In this document: in pieces, positions 25,590 to 35,785 of the stretch | How positions within the stretch are numbered: position 1 is the first letter of the stretch | Layout: each line of letters starts with the position of its first letter | DNA from: CAVRUD01 sp963724285 | Lineage (GTDB): Bacteria; Chloroflexota; Chloroflexia; Thermomicrobiales; UBA6265 | Length of the DNA: 64,000 bases | NCBI GenBank assembly: GCA_963724285.1 | Contig: CAVRUD010000016.1 | Location: 1 to 64,000, forward strand | Direction: 5' to 3' | The notes under the pieces: model-generated | The model's database searches: none | Told to the model about the DNA's origin: nothing | The model's input: only the letters and a program-made list of their open reading frames with translations | Program-made: the position numbers and the translations under genes

Positions 25590-26861
25590 TCAGGCTGGTG
25601 CGACTCCGGGGTCGGGCATGGTGTCCGGCACCTCCTTCAGCGCTCGGACTGGCGAAAGGTACAGGATCGCGAAGCCGATCTGGAGCCCGACGGCGCCGAC
25701 AATGAGCGTCGGGCGCAGACCGATCAGGTCGCCCAGGAATCCACCGGCCAGAGCGCCAACCGGCGCGAGGCCGAGGGTCACGACGCGCATCGTGCCGTTG
25801 ACCCTGCCCAGCAGGCGGTCCGGGGTGATGGCCTGGCGGAGGCTGATCTGGTTGATTGCCGTCACCGGCCCGCCGAGCGTCGCGACGATCCGGGCAACCG
25901 TCAGCATGGCGACGGCGACGACGACCGGGCCGGTCACGAGCGGCACGAGCAGAAACGCCGCATCGTTGACGAAGGCGCCCCAGACGATCGCCGGGCCGAT
26001 CCCGATCCTGTCGGCCACCCAGCGGGCCGCGAGGGCTGCCACGGGGAGCCCCAATGCGCCGACGCCAAAGATGATCCCCAGCGCCGCCGGGGGGACATCG
26101 AGTTCCCGCGTCACGAACAGCAGGTAGACCGCGCTGAACATCCCGGCGAACAGGTTGTAGACGCCGAGCGAGCTTCCCATTGTCCTGAGCAGGGGGGACA
26201 GCGCGATGACGCCGATCCCTTCCCGCACATCGGCGAGGAGGCTGCGCCGGGGTCCGGAACGCTCGGGTCGCGTCTCGACCGTGCGGATACGCCCAAGGGC
26301 AAACGCGGAGAGGACGAAGGAGACGGCGTCGATCAGGATCGCGATCGGGGCGGTAAAGACCTGCACGATCAGGCCGGCGAGGCCCGGACCCAGGATCATG
26401 GCGCCGGATCGGCTGAACTCCAGCTTGCTGTTGCCCTCGACGAGTTGCTCACGACGCACGATCGAGGGGAGGAAGGAGGCATGGGCAACGTCGAAGAAGG
26501 TGGTCAGCACCCCGGAGAGGAAGGCGACGAGGCAGAGGTACCAGACCGACAGCCAATCGAGCAGGTAGACGGCCGGGACCGAGCCGAGAATGGCGGCCCG
26601 GCCGAAATCGGCGGCGATCAGGATCGGACGGCGCCGGGTCCGGTCTATCAGGACGCCCGCGAAGAGGCCGACCGCCAGGGCGGGCACGGTCCCGGCGGCG
26701 GCAAGGAGGCCCATCTGGACGCCGGAGGCATCGAGCGTCACCACCGCGGTCAGCGGCAGGGCGAGGAGCGTGACCTCGGAACCGAAGAACGAGAGCGTCT
26801 GGCCCGTCCAAAACCGGCGGAAATCGGGATGCCGCCGGAGGCTCTCGTTCGGGGTCGACAC
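25590..26861 (-). CDS. MFS exporter (EntS/MefA-like)
   Basis: About 423 residues from GTG 26861, which has GGGAGGGAC just upstream; the open frame continues to 26945 but the extension is unlike the family. HPDFRRFWTGQTLSFFGSEV at the N-terminus and LIDRTRRRPILIAADFGRA between helices 2 and 3 are hallmarks of the enterobactin-exporter/macrolide-efflux branch. Twelve helices are expected. The substrate is unknown. Confidence 0.87.
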   Translation of the reverse strand: MSTPNESLRRHPDFRRFWTGQTLSFFGSEVTLLALPLTAVVTLDASGVQMGLLAAAGTVPALAVGLFAGVLIDRTRRRPILIAADFGRAAILGSVPAVYLLDWLSVWYLCLVAFLSGVLTTFFDVAHASFLPSIVRREQLVEGNSKLEFSRSGAMILGPGLAGLIVQVFTAPIAILIDAVSFVLSAFALGRIRTVETRPERSGPRRSLLADVREGIGVIALSPLLRTMGSSLGVYNLFAGMFSAVYLLFVTRELDVPPAALGIIFGVGALGLPVAALAARWVADRIGIGPAIVWGAFVNDAAFLLVPLVTGPVVVAVAMLTVARIVATLGGPVTAINQISLRQAITPDRLLGRVNGTMRVVTLGLAPVGALAGGFLGDLIGLRPTLIVGAVGLQIGFAILYLSPVRALKEVPDTMPDPGVAPA

Positions 26862-27054
26862 GCGCGTCCCTCCCGGGAATGGACCGGGGTACGCTCTGCC
26901 CACACATCGCCCCGCCCATTCGTGATTGATTTCACAATACCACAATGACAGATTGCCTCGTCCCCAAGCGGACCAAGCCGCCGGTGAGGATCGGCCGCCC
27001 GAACGACGTTGTGCGGGCGTATCTGAGCCTGTCCTCGATTGAAGGGATTGCCCG

Positions 27055-27459
27055 TTATCGTGGGGGCGCAGGTACCTCCGGCAGGAGCGCCAGGAACGAC
27101 GTCACGCGGATCCGGTCCAGGACCCAGCGCACCGGCGCTGGCAGGGTTGGGGCGGCTTCCGCCGGGCCGATCAGCCGGGGCGCGGTCAGTGAGACGCGAC
27201 GACCCGCCCGTTCCAGCTCGCAGCTCTCCGCGGCCAGGACATTCTTGACCCACTGCGCGTCCGGGCCGTAGGTGAGGGCCACCACGTAGCCGCCGGTGGC
27301 GCGGTTGGGGAAGGCCATGATCGGCGTGCGGTAGACCGTGCCGGAGCGTCGCCCCTGGTGGCGGACGATCGCAAACGGCGGAATGCGCCCGGCGACCGTC
27401 CGGGCGATCGGGTTGGTGACGTGGCGGTTGAAGCGTGCCAGGCGCTGCGGGAGTGGCAT
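27055..27459 (-). CDS. Deazaflavin (F420)-dependent nitroreductase-family protein
   Basis: A 134-residue split-barrel protein of the DDN/nitroreductase deazaflavin-dependent family. The conserved VRHQGRRSGTVYRTPIMAF lies at residues 32-50 and GGYVVALTYGPDAQWVKNV at 56-74; these regions bind F420 in characterised relatives. Its ATG overlaps the stop of the upstream MFS gene by one base (TGATG), so translation is coupled. Confidence 0.87.
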   Translation of the reverse strand: MPLPQRLARFNRHVTNPIARTVAGRIPPFAIVRHQGRRSGTVYRTPIMAFPNRATGGYVVALTYGPDAQWVKNVLAAESCELERAGRRVSLTAPRLIGPAEAAPTLPAPVRWVLDRIRVTSFLALLPEVPAPPR

Positions 27460-28701
27460 CAGGCAGGGACCTCCAGTCCGGACAGGCTCGGTTCTTCGGT
27501 TCGTTCGAACCCGATGACGCGGTCGACCACGATGAAGGCTATCAGGGTCAGGATGAGCAAGGCGGCCGCGCCGCGGAAGAGCCCGACCGTGCCGATGGAA
27601 TCGAGGAGGAGGCCGCCCAGGAGCGACCCGGTGATGCTGCCGAACCCGAACGACATCGCCGCCAGCAGGGCCTGGGCGGTGGCCGCCTGTTCCCGGCCCG
27701 CCAGGCGGTACGCCAGGGTCACCGAGGCGATCAAGAAGGCGCCGTAGGACAGGCCGTGGAGGAGCTGGACCGGCAGGATCCACTTCGGGTCGGTGATCAG
27801 GGCGAAGGCGAGAAAGCGGAAGGCGTAGACCGCGATCGCCAGGGCGATCATCCGGACCGGGCCAAACTTGACGATGAACCAGCCGCCAAAGGCGACGATC
27901 GGCAGTTCGCTGGTCGAGGACAGCGCCGCCGCGAATCCGATGAGGCTGGCGGAACCACCCAACTCCTCGATGTGGATCCCGAGGAAGCCGTACATCGTCG
28001 CCACGCTGACGGACATGCAGTAGGTGATCGCCAGCAGCGCCATCAGGGGCCGGTTAGCGGTGGCCGATCCCAGGCCGCCGAGGACAGTCCGGGCGGTGCG
28101 CTCGCCCAGGGCAGGCAACCCGAGGGTCGAGAGCACCCCGAACCCCAGGCAAACGACGTGGGCAAAGAAGATGAGCCGGGTGACATCGTCGCCCATCAGC
28201 CAGCCGACCAGCAGCACGCTGGCCGTATACCCGATCGATCCCCAGACCCGCAGGCGCCCGTATGAGGTGCCCAACCGGTCACTGACCGTGACGCCGTACG
28301 CGTCGAACGTCGGAGCAATCGGAGCCTCGAGAAAGGCCAGCATCGCGATGAGCGGCAAGAGCAGCAGGAACGTCTCGGGCAGGCTGGCTGCCAAGCAGAC
28401 GACCGCGGCGCCACCCAACCCCACCCGGAGTACGAACCGGTGCTTCGAGCGGGAATCGGAAAATGCCCCCCAGATTGGCCCGGAGAGGGCGACCCCCAGG
28501 GCGGGGAGCGCGGACCAGCACCCCGATCTGCCAGCCGCTGAACCCGAGATCCCGGTAATAGAGCGCGGTAAAGGGGAGAAAGGCGCCGGTTCCCCCAAAA
28601 ATCCAGAAATACCCGGAACTGACCCAGCGCCCCGCCCGGCGCCAATCGGCCGCGCTCGCCTCGTCCGCCACGGCCGTCTCATCGTCCGCCAGACCTGCCA
28701 C
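27459..28701 (-). pseudogene. MFS transporter (MFS_1-like) with one +1 frame change near 28515
   Basis: The N-terminus from ATG 28701 reads SSGYFWIFGGTGAFLPFTAL, then YYRDLGFSGWQIGVL, the start typical of MFS_1-like (3-phenylpropionate/LacY-type) carriers. One extra base at 28515-28516 then moves the rest into another frame: SALPALGVALSGPIWGAFSD, VWGSIGYTASVLLVGW and ten more helices to 27459. Removing one base restores an uninterrupted transporter of about 413 residues. It heads a coupled pair with the F420-type protein. Confidence 0.8.
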
Positions 28702-28709
28702 CCAGGTTC

Positions 28710-28768
28710 GGTCCCTTCCCTCGTCTCAACGCATCACCGCCGGGGACCTGGTCAGGCCTCCGGCGGTG
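28710..28768. repeat. Hairpin module, copy 1 (pair with 29226-29290)
   Basis: GGTCCCTTCC followed by a stem-loop, CACCGCCGG...CCGGCGGTG with GACCTGGTCAGGCC in the loop. A near-identical module lies 516 bases downstream. Stem changes are partly compensated between the copies, which suggests a selected RNA or terminator structure. Confidence 0.65.
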
Positions 28769-28889
28769 CATCGTGCGGCTTGAACGGGTGCGTGCGCAAG
28801 AGCCCGGCCAATGCGCTCGGCGTCAACGTGAACTGTGGAGGGAACCGCACCCTGGATGCAGCACGCTCCATCTGTCCGCGTGTTTTTTT

Positions 28890-28984
28890 ATGGAGGTTGC
28901 GGAACTGATCGCGGGCTTTCGGGAGCGGTGATGGGACGGGACATGCCGGCTCCGCTTCCGCCCGATCAATTCCGCAACCTCCAT
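28890..28984. repeat. Miniature inverted-repeat element, family B, copy 2 (95 bp)
   Basis: ATGGAGGTTGCGGAACTGAT at the left and its near complement ending CCGCAACCTCCAT at 28984. The ends match copy 1 at 22023-22136, while the middle differs. A run of eight T precedes it. It sits exactly where a VOC gene loses its 5' part. Confidence 0.82.
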
Positions 28985-29128
28985 CAGACAGCACGTGCTC
29001 TCAACACCGTTCTGATGTCGGGGAATGTAGTCCTCTACGATCCCACCGACCAGCCCTGGGCCGAGCGCCTCGCCTATGCCCTCGATCCCATGGGCAACCC
29101 CATCCACATCACCGCACCGATTGGGTAA
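28985..29128 (+). pseudogene. C-terminal relic of a VOC/glyoxalase-family protein
   Basis: The frame reads ALNTVLMSGNVVLYDPTDQP, then WAERLAYALDPMGNPIHITA and a stop at 29126-29128. The DQPWxERxAYxxDPxGNPIxI pattern is the last beta-strand block of vicinal-oxygen-chelate proteins. Nothing of the N-terminal part is found; the family B element lies immediately upstream. Confidence 0.6.
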
Positions 29129-29225
29129 GCGCTGGCCCTCATCCGCGTCCGGCTGGAAGCCAATCGGCAGCGTTGGCTTCGTCCCTCACAGCCGTCTCGT
29201 CACCTACCAAACCCGCCTCCTAAGC

Positions 29226-29290
29226 TCGGTCCCTTCCTTGACAATCAACGAATCACCGTCGGAGACCTGATCGGGCCTCCGACGGTGATT
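29226..29290. repeat. Hairpin module, copy 2
   Basis: GGTCCCTTCC followed by a perfect 13-bp stem, AATCACCGTCGGA...TCCGACGGTGATT, around a GACCTGATCGGGC loop. It is the second copy of the module at 28710-28768. No gene lies inside, and it is 100 bases downstream of the VOC relic. Confidence 0.65.
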
Positions 29291-29356
29291 CGGGCCGCCT
29301 GGCGGATGCCGGCGTTAGGGCAACGCCCGCGTCCAGTGGCCGTCAGTTCCTCCTGT

Positions 29357-30014
29357 CTACCGCTTCAAAGAGAAGATTCCCTGGATTCCAGCGAGGAGCG
29401 CCCCGGCGAAACTGGCGATCGTCATCACCTGAAGTCCCCAGCCGACGCGGGCCAGAACCCCGAAGTCCAGATCGTCCTCGTTCGAGGTGGCCAGAAGGTC
29501 ATTGAGGTCGCTCCAATCTGCCGCGCCGATGATGCCGGAGAGCAGGAACGCGGCCGTCGCCAGGAATGCCGTCCAGGTCGGATGCGACCTCGCGAACAGG
29601 TGGACCGCCAGCAGCACCATCGCGCCCAGCCCGCACCCGAGCGTGATCTTGCCGTCGCCATCCATCCCGTTGACCTCGACCGTGCCGAAGAAGACGCTCA
29701 CGGTCACCCAGGGTGAGAACGAACCGACAATCACCAGGATCGCCGCCCCAATGCCAAGAAACCCTGCGATCCGGTTCGGTGGCTCGGGCTCGGCATTGGT
29801 TTGATTGGGCGGGAACGACCTCCAGTCCGATAGGGGTACCGCCACCCGCGGAGCGGGCGAACCCAAAGACCGAGAAGAGGTCGATGATGCCGGCGTGCTG
29901 GCTGGCTGGTCCGCTCCGATGGTTTCAGGGGCATCCTCGGCCTGGCTCTTGCCGCAGGCGAAGCAAAACCCGGCATTCTCAGGCGAGCTTCGTCCCACAG
30001 TTCCAACAATACAC
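29357..30014 (-). pseudogene. Zinc-ribbon membrane protein, +1 shift inside the zinc ribbon
   Basis: GTG 30014 begins VYCWNCGTKLA, the first half of a zinc ribbon. An extra base at about 29981 then moves to ENAGFCFACGKSQ, the second CxxC half, which stays open to 29357. After a low-complexity linker there are four predicted membrane helices (IAGFLGIGAAILVIVGSFSP and three more). The protein would be an N-terminal zinc ribbon plus a small DUF-type membrane domain of about 218 residues. As read it is split. Confidence 0.65.
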
Positions 30015-30252
30015 TTCAAGACTCCTCGGCCGGGCCGCACGCGCCCTCGGTCGAGACGAGCGGAAGCCAATCGCTCATCCCGCCAGGAAATCGGGCCACA
30101 CGTTCTGTTCGGACCTTTCCGGGAATGGTACGGCAGGTCCACGTGGTCGTGTCGCGTGCCTGGCGATGGCCGTACAATCCCCGCACGATCCATTGACATG
30201 TTGGAACCGCCAGCTTCGGCGCAGCCGCGCACCACCGGAGGCATCCATCCCG

Positions 30253-32534
30253 ATGAGCCTTTCCTCTCCGCCCCGCCCATCGTCCAATGGAGCCGCCGCG
30301 GCCAACGCCAATGGGAGCAAGCCGCGCGTGCTGATCCCGATCAACCCGTACCGCGACAACGTCCAGGGAAAGGCGAACGAGCCGATCACGGTCGCCGCCA
30401 TCCTGGACAGGGCGCGGAAGGAGTTGGCCAGCCTGGGCGAGTCCGTCCCGGCGCCGGACTGGACACTGGAGGCGATCTACGACCGGCTGGAGGAGAACGC
30501 CCCCCGGATCGCGATCATCGGCGGCTCGCCGGACCACCCTGCCCACGTGATGGACCCCGGCACCGGGGCCCGGGCCGCCCTGGCGATCTGGGCGGAAGGG
30601 GGCGTGCCCTTCGCCTTTAGCGTCCCGGTGCTTTGCGACGGCACCGCCCAGAGCAACATGGGCATGAGCTACTCGCTCCAGTCGCGCAACGCCATCGCCG
30701 AGATCGTCGTCAACCAGATGGAAGCCCACTCTTACCACGGCGCCTTCGTCATCCAGAGCTGCGACAAGATGCCGCTGGCGGTCGTCGCTGCCCTGGCCCA
30801 TCTCGACACCCTGCGGCGGCGGCGCGGCGAAGCGCCGGTCTTTGCGGCGTTCGCCCCGGCCCACGTCCTCAAGGGCGGTGAGATCCCCGCTGAGACGCGG
30901 GATGACCTCGAAAAACTCGGGCACGAACTGGAGGCGGCCGGCCACGCTGAGATCGCCGAAGACCTCTACGACACGATGGCCTACATCCTCCAATGCTCCT
31001 CCAACACCGCCTTCCAGGGCGTCTTCCTCCGCGCCATCGACGCCGGCCTGCTCGATCCGGTTCGACACAAGGAGCTGGAGAAGGGCCTGGCGGTCAGCAC
31101 CTGCGACGCGAAGGGCGGGCATCTGCGCCTTCAACGGCACGGGCAACTCCTCCCGGCATCTGGTGGCGGGGCTCGGTCTCGTCCACCCCGCCGTCGAACT
31201 GCTGACCGACCCGCCCACGACCGAGCAGGTCAACGCGGTCGTGGCTGACATGATGACGCTGGTCAACAAGCCGGAGTACGGCGTCGCCGAGATCGTGATC
31301 CGCAACATGGCGAACGCGGTCCGCTTGCACAGCGCCTCCGGCGGCTCGACCAACCTGACGATGCACCTCGTCGGGGCGGCGATCTACGCCGGCTACAGGT
31401 TCTCCATCCACGACATGGACCGCATCCACCACGCCGCGCCGGTGCCCGATCTCTTCGACTACAGCCTGACCCAGGGTCGCGACATCTTCGCCCTGGCCAA
31501 GCAGTGCTGCTCCGGCGACATCCGCGGCATGGAGACGCTGGTCCACGAGATGGTCCAGAACAACGTGCCGATGGACCTCGACGCCCCGACCGTCACCGGC
31601 ACCACCTGGCGCGCCCGCCTGATGGACCAGACCGGCCTGAGCGCCGCGGGCGTCCAGGAGAACCCGGTCATCCTGGCCAAACCGCGCCGCCCGATCAGCG
31701 GCGTCGACGTGCTGCAGAGCAACTTCTTCGACAGCGCCGTCGTCAAGACGAGCGGCATGCCGGAGAAACAGGTCGACCACTTCGACGAGCAGGTCGGCTT
31801 CGTCCTCCTCTACGAGCACGAAGAGGACGCCAACGACGCCCTCCTCGACGTCGATCTCCTACCCGGCCTGCGCGACTCAGCGGCTTTCGCCTACGAGGAT
31901 TTGCAGGCCGTCTGGCGCCACAATGCGACCGGCCTCGGGCTCGATGTCACGGCGGGCGAAGGGTCTGGAGTACACCGCTCTCTTCGATCACATGGTCGAA
32001 ACCGGCACGCTCAAGCTCGGGATCGTGATCTCAGGACAGGGACCGGTCGCTTTCGGCATGCCGGAGATGTTCACCCCGATGCAGCACATCAACGCCAACC
32101 GGGCGATGCGCAAACTGGCGACCCTGATCAGCGACGGCCGCTACTCCGGCGTCTCCTACGGCGCGGCAGTCGGCCACGTCGTGCCCGAAGCGATGGCCGG
32201 CGGCCAGATCGGCCGCCTGCAGACAGGCGACCTGCTCCACCTGCGCTTCCGCGCCCGCCGGATCGACCTGCTCGATCCGGCCGCGCTGCGGGCCGGTACG
32301 ATCGCCTTCGCGCCCGATGCCCTCCTCGGTGGCCGGGACGACCTCGCCGCCGAGCGCCTGAGCCGCCTGAAGGCGCGGCAGCGCAACGTCGCCGCCAGCA
32401 ACCGGATGGTCGGCTGCACCGACGCCGCCAACGGCGTGGTGCCGCTTCCCGTCGCCGAGGACGCCGAGATCGACTTCTGGGACGCGGTGGTCGTCGGCGG
32501 GGTGAACGCGCCGGTGGCGGTGGTGGCGGACTAG
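30253..32534 (+). pseudogene. IlvD/Edd-family dehydratase with two frame changes
   Basis: An Fe-S dehydratase acting on dihydroxy or sugar acids. From ATG 30253 the first frame carries VLCDGTAQSNMGMSYSLQSR and VIQSCDKMPLA with two cluster cysteines, then STCDAK. A net +1 change near 31113-31115 leads into the second frame (GICAFNGTGNSSRH; SASGGSTNLTMHLVGAAIYA). Another near 31961-31966 leads into the third (GLEYTALFDHMVETGTLK; ISDGRYSGVSYGAAVGHV). All regions are otherwise intact. The motifs fit the sugar-acid branch at least as well as dihydroxyacid dehydratase, so no symbol is given. Confidence 0.82.
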
Positions 32535-32562
32535 CGGCATTCCGCAGAGGAAACAGCATGCG

Positions 32563-32595
32563 GAGAGGGGCGGACCAGTGGGTTCTGCCCCTCTC
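32563..32595 (+). terminator. Terminator-like hairpin after the dehydratase
   Basis: GAGAGGGGCGGA pairs with TCTGCCCCTCTC (11 of 12 pairs) around a short loop, 29 bases after the stop. There is no clear T-run. The rest of 32535-32813 holds no recognisable gene. Confidence 0.5.
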
Positions 32596-32813
32596 GTGTG
32601 TTGACTCCTGATTGGCCAGGGCGTGCTGGATACTGACCGCCAACTCATGGCGCTGCCGTCCGGGCCGCAATGACGACTGGAGGGCAGTGTTCGGAATAGG
32701 TCGCGCTGGTTTTCGCCGCCGCCTGGTGACGGACGTGGCGCAATCACGGGGACCCGCGTACTCTCTTTTCCAGATGCGGGGTTTTCGAGGTAGCCGGAGA
32801 GCCGGAGCAGCGC

Positions 32814-33992
32814 GTGGCGAACGTCGTCACTGTGGCCAGCCAGACCGACACAGGACATCCGGCCGGGGAACCCGCCGGTGACGCACCCATGCGGCGCGGC
32901 GTTCGGCAGCGGGCAACCGAATCCCTGCCCGTCTGGCTGATCAGGCAATTGGTCGTCCAGTACCTGATCCAGGGCCTGGGCGGGATGGCGGCCCAGGCCT
33001 CTTTCCGTCTCACCATCACGCTGCCGTCACTGCTGCTCCTGCTGATGACGGTGGCGGGGCTGGCGGACCAGTACGCGGGCGTCCCGGTGGCGAAGTCGGT
33101 GCGCGATATCATCGAGCAGCGCGCCCCGGAGGACCTGAAGCCGCTCTTCAGTTCGCTGCTCGATCAGGCGACCAACCAGAGCGGGCAAAGGCTTTCCCTC
33201 AACCTGGTGATTGCCCTCCTCATCGCCCTCTGGGGTACCTCGGGCAGCATCGCCGCGGTCGTCTACGCCTGCAATCGGGTCTACGGCGTGCGCGACCGAC
33301 GCTCCTGGATCACCCACCGCCTGCTTGTGGTCGGCATCACCATCATTGCGGCGATCGTCGTGGCGCTGACGTTCGTGCTCGCGCTCCTGAGCGAGCGGGC
33401 CGGTCGCAAAATCGTGGTCGCATTTGGCCTTGGGAACGACACAGCAGCGCTATGGAGCGACATCGCCCGCTGGGTTCAGATCGCCCTGATCGTCATGGCC
33501 CTCATCGTCGTCTACCGCGTCGGGCCGGACGTGGAGCAATCATTCCGCTGGATCGTGCCGGGGATCGTCGCCTCGACACTCGGATGGCTGGGGACCTTGA
33601 ACGGATTCACCCGGATTCTGAACCTGTCCAACCCCTCCACCCCCTACGGCCAGGCGGCGAGCGTCGTCGCCCTTCTCCTCTTGCTCTACTGGACGGTGTT
33701 GGTGATTCTCTGCGGGGCGCTGCTCAACGCCGTCCTGGGGAGAAGGTACGATCGGCGGCTCATCCGTCATCTGAAAAACCGTCCGCTCAGGTACCTGGAG
33801 AACCCGGACATTCCCGATGCCCCACCGGCGTCACCGCTTGGCCCGTTGCCGGCGGACGACACCGAGTCTGACACCTCGCCCTTCCGGCGCGGTTGGCGCG
33901 GATTTGCACTCGGCGCCGCCGCCGGTGCGACCGTGATGGCGGCACTCGCCGTCGTGGCGCAGGTCTTCACCCGGAACAGTCGAGGGTCGTAG
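32814..33992 (+). CDS. YihY/BrkB-family membrane protein
   Basis: A 392-residue protein with six predicted helices and the YihY-family segments LGGMAAQASFRLTITLPSLL near residue 55, ALWGTSGSIAAVVYACNRVY near 140, FRWIVPGIVASTLGWLG near 243 and YGQAASVVALLLLLYW near 279. The family was once annotated as RNase BN; its role is unknown. GTG 32814 is the likely start. The C-terminal tail is proline-rich and ends in another hydrophobic stretch. Confidence 0.87.
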   Translation: MANVVTVASQTDTGHPAGEPAGDAPMRRGVRQRATESLPVWLIRQLVVQYLIQGLGGMAAQASFRLTITLPSLLLLLMTVAGLADQYAGVPVAKSVRDIIEQRAPEDLKPLFSSLLDQATNQSGQRLSLNLVIALLIALWGTSGSIAAVVYACNRVYGVRDRRSWITHRLLVVGITIIAAIVVALTFVLALLSERAGRKIVVAFGLGNDTAALWSDIARWVQIALIVMALIVVYRVGPDVEQSFRWIVPGIVASTLGWLGTLNGFTRILNLSNPSTPYGQAASVVALLLLLYWTVLVILCGALLNAVLGRRYDRRLIRHLKNRPLRYLENPDIPDAPPASPLGPLPADDTESDTSPFRRGWRGFALGAAAGATVMAALAVVAQVFTRNSRGS

Positions 33993-34097
33993 GGCGATCC
34001 CGGTTCGTGGTCACCGCCGCGCCGGCCCCGATTGGCACGGCCCGTGCAAGTCCTGTCGATCGGAACGGCGGGACGGCACAGGAAGGGAGTGGCGCGG

Positions 34098-35765
34098 GTG
34101 GAATCGCAGGCCGGCCCCGATTGGTACAAGGACGCGATCATCTACGCCGTCGATGTCGAGCGCTTCCACGACGGCAACGGTGACGGCACCGGCGACTTCC
34201 CCGGCTTGACGGCCAAACTCGACTACCTGGCCGGCCTCGGCGTCAACTGCCTCTGGCTGCTGCCCTGTTACCCAACCCCAAACCGGGACAACGGCTACGA
34301 CATCGTCGACTACCTGGCGATCGATCCCCGCCTCGGCACCCTCGACGACTTCCGCACCTTCCGGCAGGCCGCGACCGAACGCGACATCCGGGTCATCCTC
34401 GACCTCGTCGTCCACCACACCTCGGACGAGCACCCCTGGTTCCAGGACGCCCGGACTGATCCCAACTCGCCGTACCGCGACTACTACGTCTGGACGGACG
34501 ACCCTCCCGGGGAGACCCCCGCCAAGCTCATCTTCCCGGGTGTCGAAGAATCGATCTGGACCTTCGACGACGCGGCCGGTCTCCTCTACCTGCACCAGTT
34601 CTACGATTTCCAGCCCGACCTCAACATCGAGCAGCCCAACGTCCAGGAGGAGGTGCGCCGGATCATGGGGTTCTGGCGGGACCTGGGAGCGGACGGCTTC
34701 CGGATCGACGCCGCGTCGCACCTGTTCGGGACGGAGGCGCTCTTGCCACGGGCTCAGGAGCAGCCCCACGCCTTTCTCCGTCAGGTCCGGAGCTTCCTGG
34801 ACGAGCACCGGCCAGGCGGCGTGCTGGTGGCCGAGGCGGATGTCGCGCCCGACGAGCTGGCGACGTATTTCGGCGAGGGCGACACCTGCGACCAGATGCA
34901 CGTCCTGTTCAACTTCCTGCTCGACAACCACCTCTTTCTCGCCCTGGCCCGGGGCGAAGCAGAACCCATCGCACGCGCGATGGCCTTGCTGCCGGACAAG
35001 CCGAGAGAGGCCCACTGGGCGACCTTCGTGCGCAACCTGGACGAGGTCGACCTGGAGCAACTGACCGGCGCCGAACGGGAGGAGGTCTACCGGGCCTTCG
35101 CGCCGGAAGAGGGGATGCGCTCCTACGGCAAGGGAATCCGCCGCCGCCTGGCCCCGATGCTGGGCGGTGATCCGGCCAGGCTGCGGCTCGCCTTCAGCCT
35201 GCTCCTCACGCTGCCCGGCACGCCGGTCATCCCCTACGGCGACGAGATCGGCCTCGGCGACGACCTCTCCCGGCCGGAGCGGGAAGCGGTCCGTCCCGCG
35301 ATGCAGTGGTCGGCCGGACCGAACGGCGGCTTTTCAACCGCGGCGCCAGAACGGGTCTCCGTGCCCCTCATCACGGAGGGGCCCTTCGCGCCCGGACAGG
35401 TCAACGCCGAGGAACAGGCCGCAGATCCCGATTCGCTGTTGAACTGGGTTCGCCGGGCGATCGCCGTCCGCAAGGAGCGCCCCGCATTTCGCCGGGGGAC
35501 GTTTGTCCCAGTCGAGACGGGCGCTCCAGGTGCTCCCAGCGCTCCCAGCGTCCTGGCGCACCGCTGTGTGTGGGATGGTGGAGACGTGATCGCCGTCCAT
35601 AACCTCGGAGATGCTCCCATCTCCATCGAGTTGAGCCTCGCGGAGGACGAGCGTGTCGTGGACCTGCTGAGGGCCGACGATTCCCCGGAACAACGGGGCA
35701 GAATCTGCCTGGACCTGGATGGGTACGGCGTTCGCTGGTTCGGCCCCGGGCCGGGCTCGTCCTGA
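34098..35765 (+). CDS. GH13 alpha-glucan enzyme, trehalose synthase-like, with an NLDE motif
   Basis: About 555 residues from GTG 34098, preceded by AGGAAGGGA; an upstream in-frame ATG at 34032 lacks such a site. The (beta/alpha)8 motifs are present: DLVVHHTSDEHPWF, GFRIDAASHLFG with the nucleophile Asp, GVLVAEADV with the acid/base Glu, and FVRNLDEVDLEQL, where the third catalytic Asp is kept but the usual NHDE histidine is Leu. LPGTPVIPYGDEIGLGDDL is typical of TreS and related glucosyltransferases. It would act on maltose, trehalose or a glucoside. Confidence 0.85.
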   Translation: MESQAGPDWYKDAIIYAVDVERFHDGNGDGTGDFPGLTAKLDYLAGLGVNCLWLLPCYPTPNRDNGYDIVDYLAIDPRLGTLDDFRTFRQAATERDIRVILDLVVHHTSDEHPWFQDARTDPNSPYRDYYVWTDDPPGETPAKLIFPGVEESIWTFDDAAGLLYLHQFYDFQPDLNIEQPNVQEEVRRIMGFWRDLGADGFRIDAASHLFGTEALLPRAQEQPHAFLRQVRSFLDEHRPGGVLVAEADVAPDELATYFGEGDTCDQMHVLFNFLLDNHLFLALARGEAEPIARAMALLPDKPREAHWATFVRNLDEVDLEQLTGAEREEVYRAFAPEEGMRSYGKGIRRRLAPMLGGDPARLRLAFSLLLTLPGTPVIPYGDEIGLGDDLSRPEREAVRPAMQWSAGPNGGFSTAAPERVSVPLITEGPFAPGQVNAEEQAADPDSLLNWVRRAIAVRKERPAFRRGTFVPVETGAPGAPSAPSVLAHRCVWDGGDVIAVHNLGDAPISIELSLAEDERVVDLLRADDSPEQRGRICLDLDGYGVRWFGPGPGSS

Positions 35766-35785
35766 CCGTCGCCGGGACGTGGCCC

